This document shows, in pieces, positions 1-7,804 of a DNA stretch of 42,162 bases (position 1 is its first letter; the number at the start of each line of letters is the position of its first letter). Origin of the DNA: Synechococcus sp. BS301-5m-G53. GTDB lineage: Bacteria; Cyanobacteriota; Cyanobacteriia; PCC-6307; Cyanobiaceae. A program made the position numbers and the translations under genes. The stretch is taken from contig JADHMX010000006.1 of the NCBI GenBank assembly GCA_016779825.1, positions 1-42,162 on the forward strand, given 5' to 3'. The notes beneath the pieces are model-generated. The model did not search any database and was not told where the DNA came from. It was given only the letters and a program-made list of their open reading frames with translations.

Positions 1-330
1 GAGGCTGTCTAAGCCCGCTGCCACCCGCATCAGGTGGTCGACTGCGTCTTCGTGATGGTAACTAAAGAGGTGAGGAGTCAGTTCTCCTGTCTCAAGGCCG
101 GAGTGGCTGCTGAGGAAATCGCTGACAGCAGACACGCCAAGGTCCGGATTGCGAACCAAGGTGTAAATCTCAAGGCGGTTGCAAGTGCTGAGGATGGATG
201 CCTCGAGCACCTGCTCGTTGCCGCGAAGGGATTGGAGGGACGTCTCCATGGTCTGCTCAGGGATGCTGAGGCGTTCCCGGATCTCCACCGGTGCCGTGCG
301 ATGACTGAGACCAACGACGGAGATATGCAT
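1..330 (-). CDS. hemA: Glutamyl-tRNA reductase, N-terminal part (cut by window edge)
   Basis: First committed enzyme of tetrapyrrole synthesis: it reduces glutamyl-tRNA(Glu) to glutamate-1-semialdehyde, feeding chlorophyll, heme and bilins. The 110 visible residues begin MHISVVGLSHRTAP and carry the catalytic-cysteine motif STCNRLEIY, with Cys50 at the position expected for this family. The start is the ATG at 330-328, which gives the family's usual N-terminus. The rest of the gene runs off the left edge. It lies 31 bp downstream of glpX on the same strand, so the two are probably co-transcribed. Identity is confident from the N-terminal catalytic domain alone. Confidence 0.95.
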   Translation of the reverse strand, partial: MHISVVGLSHRTAPVEIRERLSIPEQTMETSLQSLRGNEQVLEASILSTCNRLEIYTLVRNPDLGVSAVSDFLSSHSGLETGELTPHLFSYHHEDAVDHLMRVAAGLDSL

Positions 331-361
331 GAAGACGTTCCTCTCAACCAGTTGGTGACGA

Positions 362-1366
362 TCAGCTCAGAGCGATGCTTTGGGCGCCGTCTTTGATGTG
401 CACGGTGTTGGTGAAGCGGCAGGTGTTGTCCAGGTTGCTGATCACCAGGCTGCTCGTGCGGGTGCAGTCCTTTTCGAACTTAACGCCATTGAAGAGCAGA
501 CCATCCGTGATGCCGCTGCCAGCGAAACAAACATGCTCGCCGCAGGCCAGCTCCTCTGCTTCGTAGACCTTGTCGGGGTCGGTGATGCCCATCTCAGCGA
601 GACGCGCCAGATTGCCCTCTTTGGTCATGTCAGCCCATTCGGAGGTCTGAGCAATCGCAGGGTCGTACACCAGCTGGCCCTGGAAGTGACCACCAAGAGC
701 GCGCATAGCAGCTGCGGAGATCACACCTTCAGGAGCAGCACCAATGCCCATCAGGCAGTGGGTTCCGGTGCCGGCGAAACCGCAGGCGATGGCGGCCTGA
801 ACATCACCATCTGAGATGGGCTGGATGCGAGCGCCGGTGGCGCGGATCTCAGCGATCAGATCCTTGTGACGCGCACGATCCATCACCACGATGTTCAGCT
901 CATCGATGGGGAGACCCAGGCACTCGCTGAGGATCTTGATGTTCTCAGTGGCCGACTTACGGATGTCCACCTTGCCCTTGGCAGCCGGAGGAGCAGCCAG
1001 CTTCTTCATATAGAAGTCGGGGGCGTTGAACAGACCGCCGCGGTCGGAAGCCGCGAGGACAGCCATGGAGCCGCGTTGGTTGAACGCGCAGAGATTGGTG
1101 CCTTCGCAGGGGTCGACAGCGAAATCAACGCCAGGACCGGTGCCGGTGCCGACCTCTTCTCCGATGTAAAGCATGGGGGCTTCGTCACGTTCCCCCTCAC
1201 CGATCACGATGCGGCCCTGCATCTGGATTTGATTCATGCGCTTGCGCATGGCATCGACGGCCAAGGCATCCGCTTCGTCCTTCAGGCCTTTGCCGGAGAG
1301 CGACGCGGAAGCGATGGCGGCCTGCTCGACGATCTCGAGAATTTCCTGAATGAGGGTCTGATCCAC
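362..1366 (-). CDS. glpX: Class II fructose-1,6-/sedoheptulose-1,7-bisphosphatase
   Basis: A 334-aa GlpX-type phosphatase. In cyanobacteria this family (dual F/SBPase) hydrolyses both fructose-1,6- and sedoheptulose-1,7-bisphosphate in the Calvin cycle. Metal and substrate motifs are visible: GEGERDEAP at residues 56-64 and DPCEGTNL at 85-92, with Asp85 and Glu88 as expected metal ligands. Length is normal for the family. It is transcribed away from rpe, another pentose-phosphate/Calvin enzyme, across a 150-bp divergent spacer, and lies just upstream of hemA. I could not identify a convincing promoter in the spacer. Confidence 0.96.
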   Translation of the reverse strand: MDQTLIQEILEIVEQAAIASASLSGKGLKDEADALAVDAMRKRMNQIQMQGRIVIGEGERDEAPMLYIGEEVGTGTGPGVDFAVDPCEGTNLCAFNQRGSMAVLAASDRGGLFNAPDFYMKKLAAPPAAKGKVDIRKSATENIKILSECLGLPIDELNIVVMDRARHKDLIAEIRATGARIQPISDGDVQAAIACGFAGTGTHCLMGIGAAPEGVISAAAMRALGGHFQGQLVYDPAIAQTSEWADMTKEGNLARLAEMGITDPDKVYEAEELACGEHVCFAGSGITDGLLFNGVKFEKDCTRTSSLVISNLDNTCRFTNTVHIKDGAQSIALS

Positions 1367-1516
1367 GGGACTCCGGATGGGTTGGGACGGGGTGGCGAGA
1401 TCTCCTGGACGGGCAGTTGGCCGTCGCCGCAGTGGATCTCGACGTCTGAGCGCGGCTCACTGTATCAGTGGTTGCAGGAGTCCCTAAAATCTCCCGGCAC
1501 TTCGCGCTCCTCATCC

Positions 1517-2200
1517 ATGAGCACCAAGCCCCTGGTGATCTCGCCGTCGATCCTGTCGGCTGACTTTGCACGCCTCGGCGAAGAAGTGAAAGCCGTGGAC
1601 GAGGCCGGCGCGGATTGGATCCATGTGGATGTGATGGACGGTCGCTTTGTCCCGAACATCACCATTGGGCCGCTGATTGTTGAGGCGCTGCGTCCGGTGA
1701 CCCAGAAGCCTCTGGACGTTCACCTGATGATCGTCGAGCCGGAGAAGTACGTCCCTGATTTCGCCAAAGCCGGCGCCGACATCATTTCTGTGCAGGTAGA
1801 AGCCTGCCCGCATCTGCACCGCAACCTCGCTCAGATCAAGGACCTGGGCAAAAAAGCAGGCGCAGTTCTCAATCCCTCAACACCGATCGACACCCTCGAG
1901 TACTGCCTCGAGCTCTGCGATCTGGTGCTGATCATGAGCGTCAACCCCGGCTTCGGCGGCCAAAGCTTCATCGAAAGCCAGGTGCAAAAAATCCGCGACC
2001 TGCGCCGCATGTGCGACGAGAAGGGTCTCGATCCCTGGATCGAAGTGGATGGCGGCATCAAAGGCGGAAATGCCTGGAAAGTGATCGAAGCCGGTGCCAA
2101 CGCCATCGTGTCCGGCTCCGGTGTGTTCAACCAACCCGATTACGCCGAAGCCATCAAAGGCATCCGTAACAGCAGCAGCAAGGAAGCTGTTCTTGCCTGA
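1517..2200 (+). CDS. rpe: Ribulose-phosphate 3-epimerase
   Basis: A 227-aa TIM-barrel epimerase that interconverts ribulose-5-phosphate and xylulose-5-phosphate in the Calvin and pentose phosphate cycles. Family motifs: SPSILSADF near residues 9-17, HVDVMDG at 36-42, HLMI at 69-72, [12 protein letters not shown] in the middle and VDGGI near the C-terminus. The open frame extends far upstream through the antisense of glpX. The ATG at 1517 was chosen because it starts the conserved domain and leaves normal length. It is followed within 30 bp by a strong intrinsic terminator, so it is probably monocistronic. Confidence 0.96.
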   Translation: MSTKPLVISPSILSADFARLGEEVKAVDEAGADWIHVDVMDGRFVPNITIGPLIVEALRPVTQKPLDVHLMIVEPEKYVPDFAKAGADIISVQVEACPHLHRNLAQIKDLGKKAGAVLNPSTPIDTLEYCLELCDLVLIMSVNPGFGGQSFIESQVQKIRDLRRMCDEKGLDPWIEVDGGIKGGNAWKVIEAGANAIVSGSGVFNQPDYAEAIKGIRNSSSKEAVLA

Positions 2201-2227
2201 TCACCAGGCGCTGTATTGAGCTTCACG

Positions 2228-2255
2228 AGCCCGGCATCCAATGCCGGGCTTTTTT
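2228..2255 (+). terminator. Intrinsic terminator after rpe
   Basis: A perfect 10-bp stem (AGCCCGGCAT at 2228-2237 with ATGCCGGGCT at 2241-2250), a 3-nt loop and a run of six T at 2250-2255. It lies 27 bp after the rpe stop codon. Confidence 0.93.
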
Positions 2256-2391
2256 GTGATCGCAGCATTCACGCCAGAGCTGCGCAATTCAAAACGTCAA
2301 ACTCACGCGAGACCGTAGCGACGGGGGAGTTTCAGCATCTCCAAAGATTGTGCGGCCACACTGATGCGAACACACCACCGATAATCGGAGC

Positions 2392-2520
2392 ATGAAAGAC
2401 GATGCCAAACTTGTTGCAGCATTCCTTGCTTTGAATGCTGGTGTGATGGTGTTGGCCTTCACCGGTTATCTCAAAGGAGGAATGAACATCGGTGCCGTTT
2501 TTCAACATTTCAATCAATAA
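2392..2520 (+). CDS. Small hypothetical membrane protein, 42 aa
   Basis: An ATG-TAA frame of 42 residues starting MKDDAKLVAAF. It has a charged N-terminus, a hydrophobic stretch at about residues 7-27 suited to one membrane span, a Lys-Gly-Gly turn and a short tail ending HFNQ. A GGAG sits at 2387-2390 but is only one base from the ATG, so the ribosome-binding context is poor. The composition is that of small single-span proteins common in picocyanobacteria, but I do not recognise a family. It lies alone between the rpe terminator and the gene-poor stretch. It is called because of its coherent hydrophobic design rather than any homology. Confidence 0.45.
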   Translation: MKDDAKLVAAFLALNAGVMVLAFTGYLKGGMNIGAVFQHFNQ

Positions 2521-2747
2521 TTTTGCTTGCCGAGAACAGAAGCCAGAGCAGCTTCCACCTCTGTTTCGCTTGAGTTGAAATACGGATGGTGACATCTCCC
2601 CTCAGGGCCACGCTGGAGAGATCGAAGTCGGAGACGTCCAATGCGTGACGACAGTCCAACTGAGCAAGACATAGAAGCTGCCTGACTGGCCTAACTAGCC
2701 ATACAGCCAGACGTTTCGTTCGGCTTCAAAGAACGCCAACAAGGTTC

Positions 2748-2781
2748 AGGCCATCCCTTTGCAGGGGTGGCCTTCCTTTTT
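2748..2781 (+). terminator. Orphan intrinsic terminator
   Basis: A 10-bp stem (AGGCCATCCC at 2748-2757 with GGGGTGGCCT at 2764-2773, one G-T pair), a 6-nt loop, then TCCTTTTTG. It lies 228 bp after the stop of the 42-aa peptide gene and no protein gene immediately precedes it. It may end that transcript or a small RNA. Confidence 0.7.
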
Positions 2782-3129
2782 GTCCATGGATTGAAAGATG
2801 TGCCGCCAGACCAACCAAACCTGGACAGGGAACACCCCAATCCGTGCCCTTGATCACAAAACAGATCTTGAGATCATGGAAAACTTATAAAACGCGATGG
2901 ACCGCAGGTCACGACGCGAGATTCACTCATAACCAGAAAACATCATGAGCAGACGAGGTAGTCATCCGCTTCTCAGAGGTCAGGCACAACCCGAGTGCCC
3001 CGCTCCATCACAGCGTCCTGTTCTGCTGTCTGGATTGGAATCCGCCCAGCGAAAACGTTATCTTCGTTCCGAAGCGGAGGAGTCTCAAGCAGGCCAACAA
3101 ACGACCAGGCATCGCTCATCCCACTGACT

Positions 3130-3253
3130 GGGAGTGTCAATCGAGCCTCGAACTCGCACCCCCAGCGTGAATGGTGTGGGGGAGAGTCCAACTGGACTTC
3201 AATCCCCCTCAGTGGCGGGGAGAGTCCGTTAGGCCTCGATCCCCATGTGGCGG
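3130..3253. repeat. Degenerate short tandem repeat
   Basis: Two adjacent units at 3180-3217 (38 bp) and 3218-3253 (36 bp) share GGGAGAGTCC at their start, a pyrimidine-rich centre ending ATCCCC, and GTGGCG at their end. A third, more diverged unit with GGGAGTGTC and GCCTCGA lies just before them, from 3130. Unit length is not a multiple of three throughout and no reading frame is preserved. Function is unknown. Confidence 0.45.
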
Positions 3254-3581
3254 CCGCAATTGCTGCCAGACCCACATGTCCACCATGCAGCCCATTCAGA
3301 GCTGGAGGCCAGCCTCTCAAGAATTTCTTCCAACTGAGGCCGTGAAGTGTTCACAGACTGCATCCATGCCAATGATCCCTGGAATAGGGGAGCTGGGCAA
3401 AAGAATGAATCCCTCATGTGAGCGATTGAATCGCAACAAAAACAACTTTTCCCATCACAACAACAAGGAACAAGCAGTCGATACAGAGTCAGATAGATCC
3501 TGTCACAGATCAAACTGAAGTTGAAAGACACCACTGCACCACCGCATGCACAATGCGTTTACTGAAGCCCACTCCTCATTG

Positions 3582-4058
3582 ATGAATAAGCTTTTATCCG
3601 GCCTCATAGCGGGCATTGTTCTAACCCCAGCTTTGCAGGAGCCAGCGTTAGCGAACATGACATATTCCCAAGCAAAAACTTGCTATCAGAATCAGTACGT
3701 TGAGACCTACCATCCCGGCACTCGGGACAAGCCTGGCTTCGTCAGCAGCCGTGAGGAAAGGGTCGAAACCCCCTGCCCCAAGACCCTGCATTTTCATGGG
3801 CGCAAAAGCCATAAGCACCAAGATGGCCATCGTGCCCATGATCACAATGGCCATCCTGCGGCAAACTCAGGAACTGGAACCGTTGTTGTAGATCCTGCCG
3901 CTGCGGACAACAATTCCTGCTTGGAAGGAACCCTCGCTGGTGGTGTTCTTGGTGGAGCCTTGGGAGGCGTCCTCGCCAAGAAAGAGAATTGGATCTGGTC
4001 AATACCCGCTGGAGCTGTTGGCGGCGCTCTTGTCGGATGCCAGGTCGATGGCGGCTGA
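3582..4058 (+). CDS. Secreted His-rich protein with glycine-zipper C-terminus
   Basis: A 158-aa protein of unknown function. The N-terminus MNKLLSGLIAG...PALA looks like a Sec signal peptide with likely cleavage after about residue 24. Residues 70-91 hold eight histidines in 22 positions (70, 72, 77, 79, 83, 86, 88, 91), a composition typical of metal-binding segments. Four cysteines (34, 65, 113, 153) could form disulfides outside the cytoplasm. The C-terminal part has small-residue repeats GGVLGGALGGVLA and GAVGGALVG, resembling the glycine-zipper 2TM domain of outer-membrane or surface lipoproteins. The start at 3582 was preferred over an in-frame ATG at 3546 because it puts the signal peptide at the very N-terminus. 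It converges on ccsA. Confidence 0.8.
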   Translation: MNKLLSGLIAGIVLTPALQEPALANMTYSQAKTCYQNQYVETYHPGTRDKPGFVSSREERVETPCPKTLHFHGRKSHKHQDGHRAHDHNGHPAANSGTGTVVVDPAAADNNSCLEGTLAGGVLGGALGGVLAKKENWIWSIPAGAVGGALVGCQVDGG

Positions 4059-4121
4059 GCCCCTAACAAGCATCGACGATGGTCCTGAACGAAACCACAG
4101 TGCCTTCATGGGCAGTGAAGG

Positions 4122-5036
4122 TCAGAAAAACCAGCCATAGCTGTGCAAACCAATGCCCAGCAGATTCACGCCGATGTAGCAAACAGCAATCACCACAAGT
4201 CCAACCACGGCAACAAGAGCGGGGCGTCGGCCCTGCCAACCGCGACTCAGACGGGTGTGCAGATACGCGGCATACACCAGCCAGCAGATCAAGGCCCAGG
4301 TTTCCTTGGGATCCCAGCTCCAATAACTGCCCCAGGCTTCATTCGCCCAAACAGCACCACTCACGATGCCCACGGTGAGCATCAAAAAGCCAACCGTGAT
4401 GGTTCGGTAACTGAGGCTGTCGAGTTGTTCGTTGGTGCTCAACTGCACGGATTGCAGCTGAACAGAACCACCATTGGCGATCGAGGCCGCCTGACGAAAT
4501 CCACCACTGCCAATGGAGCTGCTGCGAAGTTCCAGCGCCTGGTCACGATCCGTGACCAACACCGCCAAGGACAGAAGCGATCCCACCAACAAGGCGGCGT
4601 AACTCACCATGATCACGCTCACATGCATCACCAACCAGCTGGAGCGCAGGGCAGGAACAAGGGGCGCCGCCGATTGCAATTGATCCGGCAAAGCAAAGCT
4701 GGCAAAGGCAATACAACCAAGACCCATGGGAGTGGCTGCTGCTGCCACGATCGGAGAAGGCCAGGCTCGCTCCACCAACAACTGGGTAAGGGTGCAGGCC
4801 CAGGCCAGAAAACACAGGGATTCGTAGAGGTTGCTGATCGGGAAGTGGCCAGATTGCCACCAACGCAGAATCAGCTGTGCCGTGAACAGCAGGTTGGCAA
4901 CAGCCACCAGCAAGCGAACCAAGCCTGCACGGGATTGGCTCGAGACCGCCCAGAAGGCCAGGGGCATGGCCAAGAGCAACAACACGAAGCCAGCAAATCC
5001 AAGGCTGGTGACCAGCTCAAAAGGCGTGTTCAGCAC
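4122..5036 (-). CDS. ccsA: Cytochrome c biogenesis protein CcsA (system II)
   Basis: A multi-span thylakoid/plasma-membrane protein that, with Ccs1/CcsB, delivers heme to apocytochromes c (cytochrome f, c6). The tryptophan-rich heme-handling motif [14 protein letters not shown] lies in the C-terminal half, and eight or so hydrophobic segments are visible. I chose the GTG at 5036-5034, preceded by a GGGGAA sequence, giving 304 aa with the family-typical N-terminus [14 protein letters not shown]. An ATG at 5138 is also in frame but would overlap the upstream permease gene by 64 bp and add a non-hydrophobic extension. It is last in a minus-strand envelope cluster. Confidence 0.93.
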   Translation of the reverse strand: MLNTPFELVTSLGFAGFVLLLLAMPLAFWAVSSQSRAGLVRLLVAVANLLFTAQLILRWWQSGHFPISNLYESLCFLAWACTLTQLLVERAWPSPIVAAAATPMGLGCIAFASFALPDQLQSAAPLVPALRSSWLVMHVSVIMVSYAALLVGSLLSLAVLVTDRDQALELRSSSIGSGGFRQAASIANGGSVQLQSVQLSTNEQLDSLSYRTITVGFLMLTVGIVSGAVWANEAWGSYWSWDPKETWALICWLVYAAYLHTRLSRGWQGRRPALVAVVGLVVIAVCYIGVNLLGIGLHSYGWFF

Positions 5037-5074
5037 ACCATTCCCCGAAGACACGGCGATTCTGCCTCGGCCAA

Positions 5075-6238
5075 TCAGCGACTGGCCTGTTTCAGCAACA
5101 GACCACCAGCACCTAGAAACAAGATCACAGGCAGCCACGCCGCCACGATCGGTGGCAAGGTTCCCTTCACCCCCAGGGAACTGAAGCTGAAGCCGATCAC
5201 GTAATAAACAGCGATGATCCCGAGGGTGAGCACAAACGAGAAGCTGCGGCTGCTTCGGTAACTGGGCTGGGCACCGAGAGTGGCACCAAACAGGCCGAAC
5301 ACCAGGCAGGCCATCGGAACCGTGAACTTCTCCTGGATCCGCACACGGATCTTGCGGGCTTCCTTGATGCTGCCGGCCTCTTCGTACAGCCTCTGGGCTT
5401 GCAAGGCTTCCCCAACGGTCATGTTGACGGCATCCTTCTCAATCCCCGCCAGCCGCACCGGACCGGAACCGAGGGGATAGACGTAACGGTCGAAATCGGC
5501 CTTGGTTGAGCTGCCGTTGGCAGCCAAGGTGAGAATCTGGCCATCGAGGAAATCCCAGCTGGCTTGGCCCTCATTCCAGATGGCCCGGTCAGCCCGCAGC
5601 ATTTGGGTGAAACCGGATCGGGTGAAATCCAGAACCGTCACGTCCACCATTTCACCGTCCTGAAACTTCCTCGAATAGAAGAGTTGATTCAGTCCCTTGC
5701 CGTCCTCTTCACCATCGGCATCGATGCGGGTGCCGAAACGGGGGTAGATGATGTCGCGTCCTGTCTCACTGGCGAGCGAACGGCCCAAGGAACGCTTGAG
5801 GGTGACCTCTGCATAACGCTGGCTGCGGGGCACCACCACGTCGTTGAGGACGAAGGTGAACAGGGTCATCACCATGGACAGAGCCAGGGCCGCGCTGATC
5901 ATCCGCACCGTGGTGATGCCGAGGCTGCGCAGGGCGGTGAGTTCACTGTTCGCCGAAAGGCGGGTGAACACAAACAGCGATGCCATCAGCGTTCCAATCG
6001 GCACAGAGAAGGCCAGCCAACGGGGAATGCTGAACAACAGAACTTGAACCGCGATGGTGATCGGCAGGTTCTTGTCGACCATCTGCCGCACCAGTTCAAA
6101 CATCACGCCGCCCGTGAGCAGCAGCAGGGTGAACAGGGCAATGAAGAAGAGCAGAGGACCCAGAAGTTCCTTGAGCAACCAGCGGTCCAGCAGAGCCAGT
6201 CGCATCCAGGTGGCCCGTTTGAGACGATCCAAAATCAC
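5075..6238 (-). CDS. LptF/LptG-type LPS export permease (YjgP/YjgQ family)
   Basis: A 387-aa membrane permease. The N-terminal half has a long hydrophobic block ([19 protein letters not shown] and further spans to about residue 120). A soluble beta-rich periplasmic domain (about 130-290) follows, then three C-terminal spans. This is the layout of LptF/LptG, which extract lipopolysaccharide from the inner membrane with LptB. The likely start is GTG at 6238, giving a 4-bp GTGA overlap with the lptB stop. Only one such permease is present here, whereas proteobacteria have an F plus G pair. A homodimer is possible but that is inference. It cannot be assigned to F or G by eye. Confidence 0.9.
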   Translation of the reverse strand: MILDRLKRATWMRLALLDRWLLKELLGPLLFFIALFTLLLLTGGVMFELVRQMVDKNLPITIAVQVLLFSIPRWLAFSVPIGTLMASLFVFTRLSANSELTALRSLGITTVRMISAALALSMVMTLFTFVLNDVVVPRSQRYAEVTLKRSLGRSLASETGRDIIYPRFGTRIDADGEEDGKGLNQLFYSRKFQDGEMVDVTVLDFTRSGFTQMLRADRAIWNEGQASWDFLDGQILTLAANGSSTKADFDRYVYPLGSGPVRLAGIEKDAVNMTVGEALQAQRLYEEAGSIKEARKIRVRIQEKFTVPMACLVFGLFGATLGAQPSYRSSRSFSFVLTLGIIAVYYVIGFSFSSLGVKGTLPPIVAAWLPVILFLGAGGLLLKQASR

Positions 6239-6963
6239 AGCTGGAATCCCTCCCCGAGGTAGTGACGACGCACCAGAGGGTCAGCCGCGACTTCATCGGA
6301 GCGTCCTGCAGCCAAAACCGCACCATCGTTAAGGATGTAAGCGCGATCGGTTGTGGCCAGGGTTTCGCGAACGTTGTGATCAGTGATCAGGATGCCCATG
6401 CCGCGAGACCGCAACCCCTCGATCAGCAACTGAAGATCCGCCACCGCCAGGGGATCAACACCGGCGAAGGGTTCATCCAAAAGCAGATACAACGGTCCAT
6501 TGGCACCGGATGCCAGCGCCCGGGCCACCTCGCATCGGCGACGTTCACCGCCGGAGAGTTGGAAGCCAAGACGGTTCATGAACGCTGTGAGGTGAAAGTC
6601 CTCAATCAGCTGCTGGCGACGGTTCCGCCTTTGTTCCGGACTGAGATCGGTCTGTTCAAAGGCAATGTCTAGATTTTCACGGACCGTGAGATTGCGAAAG
6701 ATACTGGCTTCCTGCGGCAGATAGCCCACACCAAGACGGGCCCGTTCCGGCATCGGCAGATCGGTGACCCTCTGTCCGTCAACAATCACTTCACCCTGGT
6801 CAGGGCAGAGCAGACCAATCACCAGATTGAAGGTGGTGGTTTTGCCAGCTCCATTCGGACCCAGCAACCCAACCACCTCGCCAGGGGCCAGTTTCAGATC
6901 CAAGCCCTTCACCAACTGGCGGCCCCCAAGCGTGATGGAGACATTCGACAGTTCCAGGGTCAT
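6235..6963 (-). CDS. lptB: LPS export ABC transporter ATP-binding protein
   Basis: A 242-aa ABC ATPase that powers lipopolysaccharide extraction and transport. Walker A GPNGAGKT at residues 35-42, signature LSGGE at 136-140 and Walker B LYLLLDEP at 158-165 are intact. It overlaps the upstream lptA stop by 4 bp (ATGA) and the downstream permease start by 4 bp, so the three are almost certainly translated together. The lptA neighbour identifies it as LptB rather than a branched-chain amino acid ATPase, which it resembles in sequence. Confidence 0.94.
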   Translation of the reverse strand: MTLELSNVSITLGGRQLVKGLDLKLAPGEVVGLLGPNGAGKTTTFNLVIGLLCPDQGEVIVDGQRVTDLPMPERARLGVGYLPQEASIFRNLTVRENLDIAFEQTDLSPEQRRNRRQQLIEDFHLTAFMNRLGFQLSGGERRRCEVARALASGANGPLYLLLDEPFAGVDPLAVADLQLLIEGLRSRGMGILITDHNVRETLATTDRAYILNDGAVLAAGRSDEVAADPLVRRHYLGEGFQL

Positions 6964-7397
6964 GGGGCCACCGGGTTGGAGGCGGGGGCAGCATCAAGAA
7001 CGGGCTGACCTGGCTGAAGCGACCATTGACTAAACACCTGCTGGCCGGGAACCGGACTCGCAACGGCCGTACCGTCCTCCAACAGGTAGGTGAAACGATC
7101 AGCACGCAGAAGGTTGCCGTCAGCCTGGATCACATCAACATCGCCACTCAGCACAATCCGATCTTCTTCTGTGAAGTACTGCGCCTGACGGCTGGTGGCC
7201 ACCAAACCACGACCGGCATGCACCAAACGAACATTGCCACTGGCGGTGATCACACCGGTGCTGCTATCTGCTGACTGCAGATCGGATTCGATGGTGATCA
7301 CACCGGCATCAGCAGCTTGCTGAGCCTGTGCCGGAAACGAAGGGGCAAGTGCAGCCAGAAGCGGCAGAGAGAAAAGAAGGCCCCCGAAACGGAGCAT
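6960..7397 (-). CDS. lptA: LptA/OstA-family periplasmic LPS transport protein
   Basis: A 145-aa exported protein. The N-terminus MLRFGGLLFSLPLLAALAPSFPAQAQQ is a signal peptide. It is followed by the OstA beta-jellyroll pattern: VITIESDLQSADSSTGVITASGNV and VDVIQADGNLLRADRF, where strands recur around 'G-V/D-V' turns. In proteobacteria LptA oligomers bridge the periplasm to the outer-membrane LptD. The ATG at 7397 was preferred over a GTG at 7412 because it puts the hydrophobic segment at the N-terminus. It overlaps lptB by 4 bp. Confidence 0.85.
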   Translation of the reverse strand: MLRFGGLLFSLPLLAALAPSFPAQAQQAADAGVITIESDLQSADSSTGVITASGNVRLVHAGRGLVATSRQAQYFTEEDRIVLSGDVDVIQADGNLLRADRFTYLLEDGTAVASPVPGQQVFSQWSLQPGQPVLDAAPASNPVAP

Positions 7398-7447
7398 CGC
7401 TTTAGCTGCCACGCAATAAGCCCAAGTCGATTGAGATTAACGGCGCT

Positions 7448-7804
7448 TCAGCGCTGCAACAGCAGCACAGGGACAGTGCATGACTCGGGATCCCCATCTT
7501 GCTGAAGGGCTTCAAGCCTTTGTTGTGCCGCATGGCAGAGAGCATCAAGGTCGAGGCCCAGATCAGGGGTCCCGGGACGTTTCAGACGACCAAGGGCTTC
7601 ACCGAAAAGGATCGTGGCACCACGACGATTGCCCCGCTGCAAATGCAATTGGGCAACCGCCACCTGAAGAATTCCCTGCAGACTGCGACGCTCCGGATCA
7701 GCCGTTTCGTGCCAGAGCTCTTCAAACAGATCGTGAGCGGCGTACCACTCACCGGCGTTGAAGAGCTCCAGGCCTTGATGAAAGCGAGGATCCGCCTGGG
7801 GCAT
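7448..7804 (-). CDS. DUF309 family protein
   Basis: A 118-aa protein matching the DUF309 pattern: DPRFHQGLELFNAGEWYAAHDLFEELWH near the N-terminus, then a helix with LQGILQVAVAQLHLQRGN. These His/Glu-rich helical hairpins are widespread in cyanobacteria and plants, and no biochemical role is established to my knowledge. The ATG overlaps the typA stop by 1 bp of the TGA (ATGA junction at 7804), so it is translationally coupled to typA and lies 50 bp upstream of lptA. Confidence 0.88.
   Translation of the reverse strand: MPQADPRFHQGLELFNAGEWYAAHDLFEELWHETADPERRSLQGILQVAVAQLHLQRGNRRGATILFGEALGRLKRPGTPDLGLDLDALCHAAQQRLEALQQDGDPESCTVPVLLLQR

Larger units (their letters stand above)
2521..3581. 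other. Gene-poor interval of about 1.06 kb
   Basis: This is the longest stretch of the window without a convincing protein gene. Open frames on both strands are short or biased by composition, and none shows a recognisable domain. It contains a good terminator-like hairpin at 2748-2781 with no clear gene in front of it, and a degenerate tandem repeat at 3130-3253. The last 150 bp before the secreted-protein gene at 3582 is A-rich and is the probable site of that gene's promoter, though I see no clear -10/-35 pair. The interval could hold a small RNA or be the remnant of a decayed gene. Confidence 0.6.

Noticed and set aside
1461-1490. TAAAAT-like -10 for rpe
   Set aside because: No -35 at the right spacing, so promoter not called.
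2798-2890. Possible 30-aa peptide (starts MCRQTNQTWTGN)
   Set aside because: ATG to TAA frame with a normal-looking C-terminus, but no ribosome-binding site, no known family and too short to call. Worth a look in ribosome-profiling data.
3140-3175. tRNA-like T-arm (CGAGTTCGAGGCTCG on the minus strand)
   Set aside because: Only this one arm can be formed. No acceptor stem, D-arm or anticodon arm fits around it.
2945-3345. Overlapping open frames on both strands of the gene-poor interval
   Set aside because: Short, Ser/Arg/Pro-rich, no domain, and disrupted by the repeat. More like non-coding or decayed sequence.
4098-4125. Small hairpin CCTTCA/TGAAGG between the secreted protein and ccsA
   Set aside because: Six pairs with a 7-nt loop and no T run on the plus strand. 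Too weak to call a terminator.
4143-5204. Long plus-strand open frame (353 aa) opposite ccsA
   Set aside because: It is antisense to a well-identified gene, rich in Gln/His/Thr, with no domain. GC-rich sequence keeps the antisense frame open by chance.
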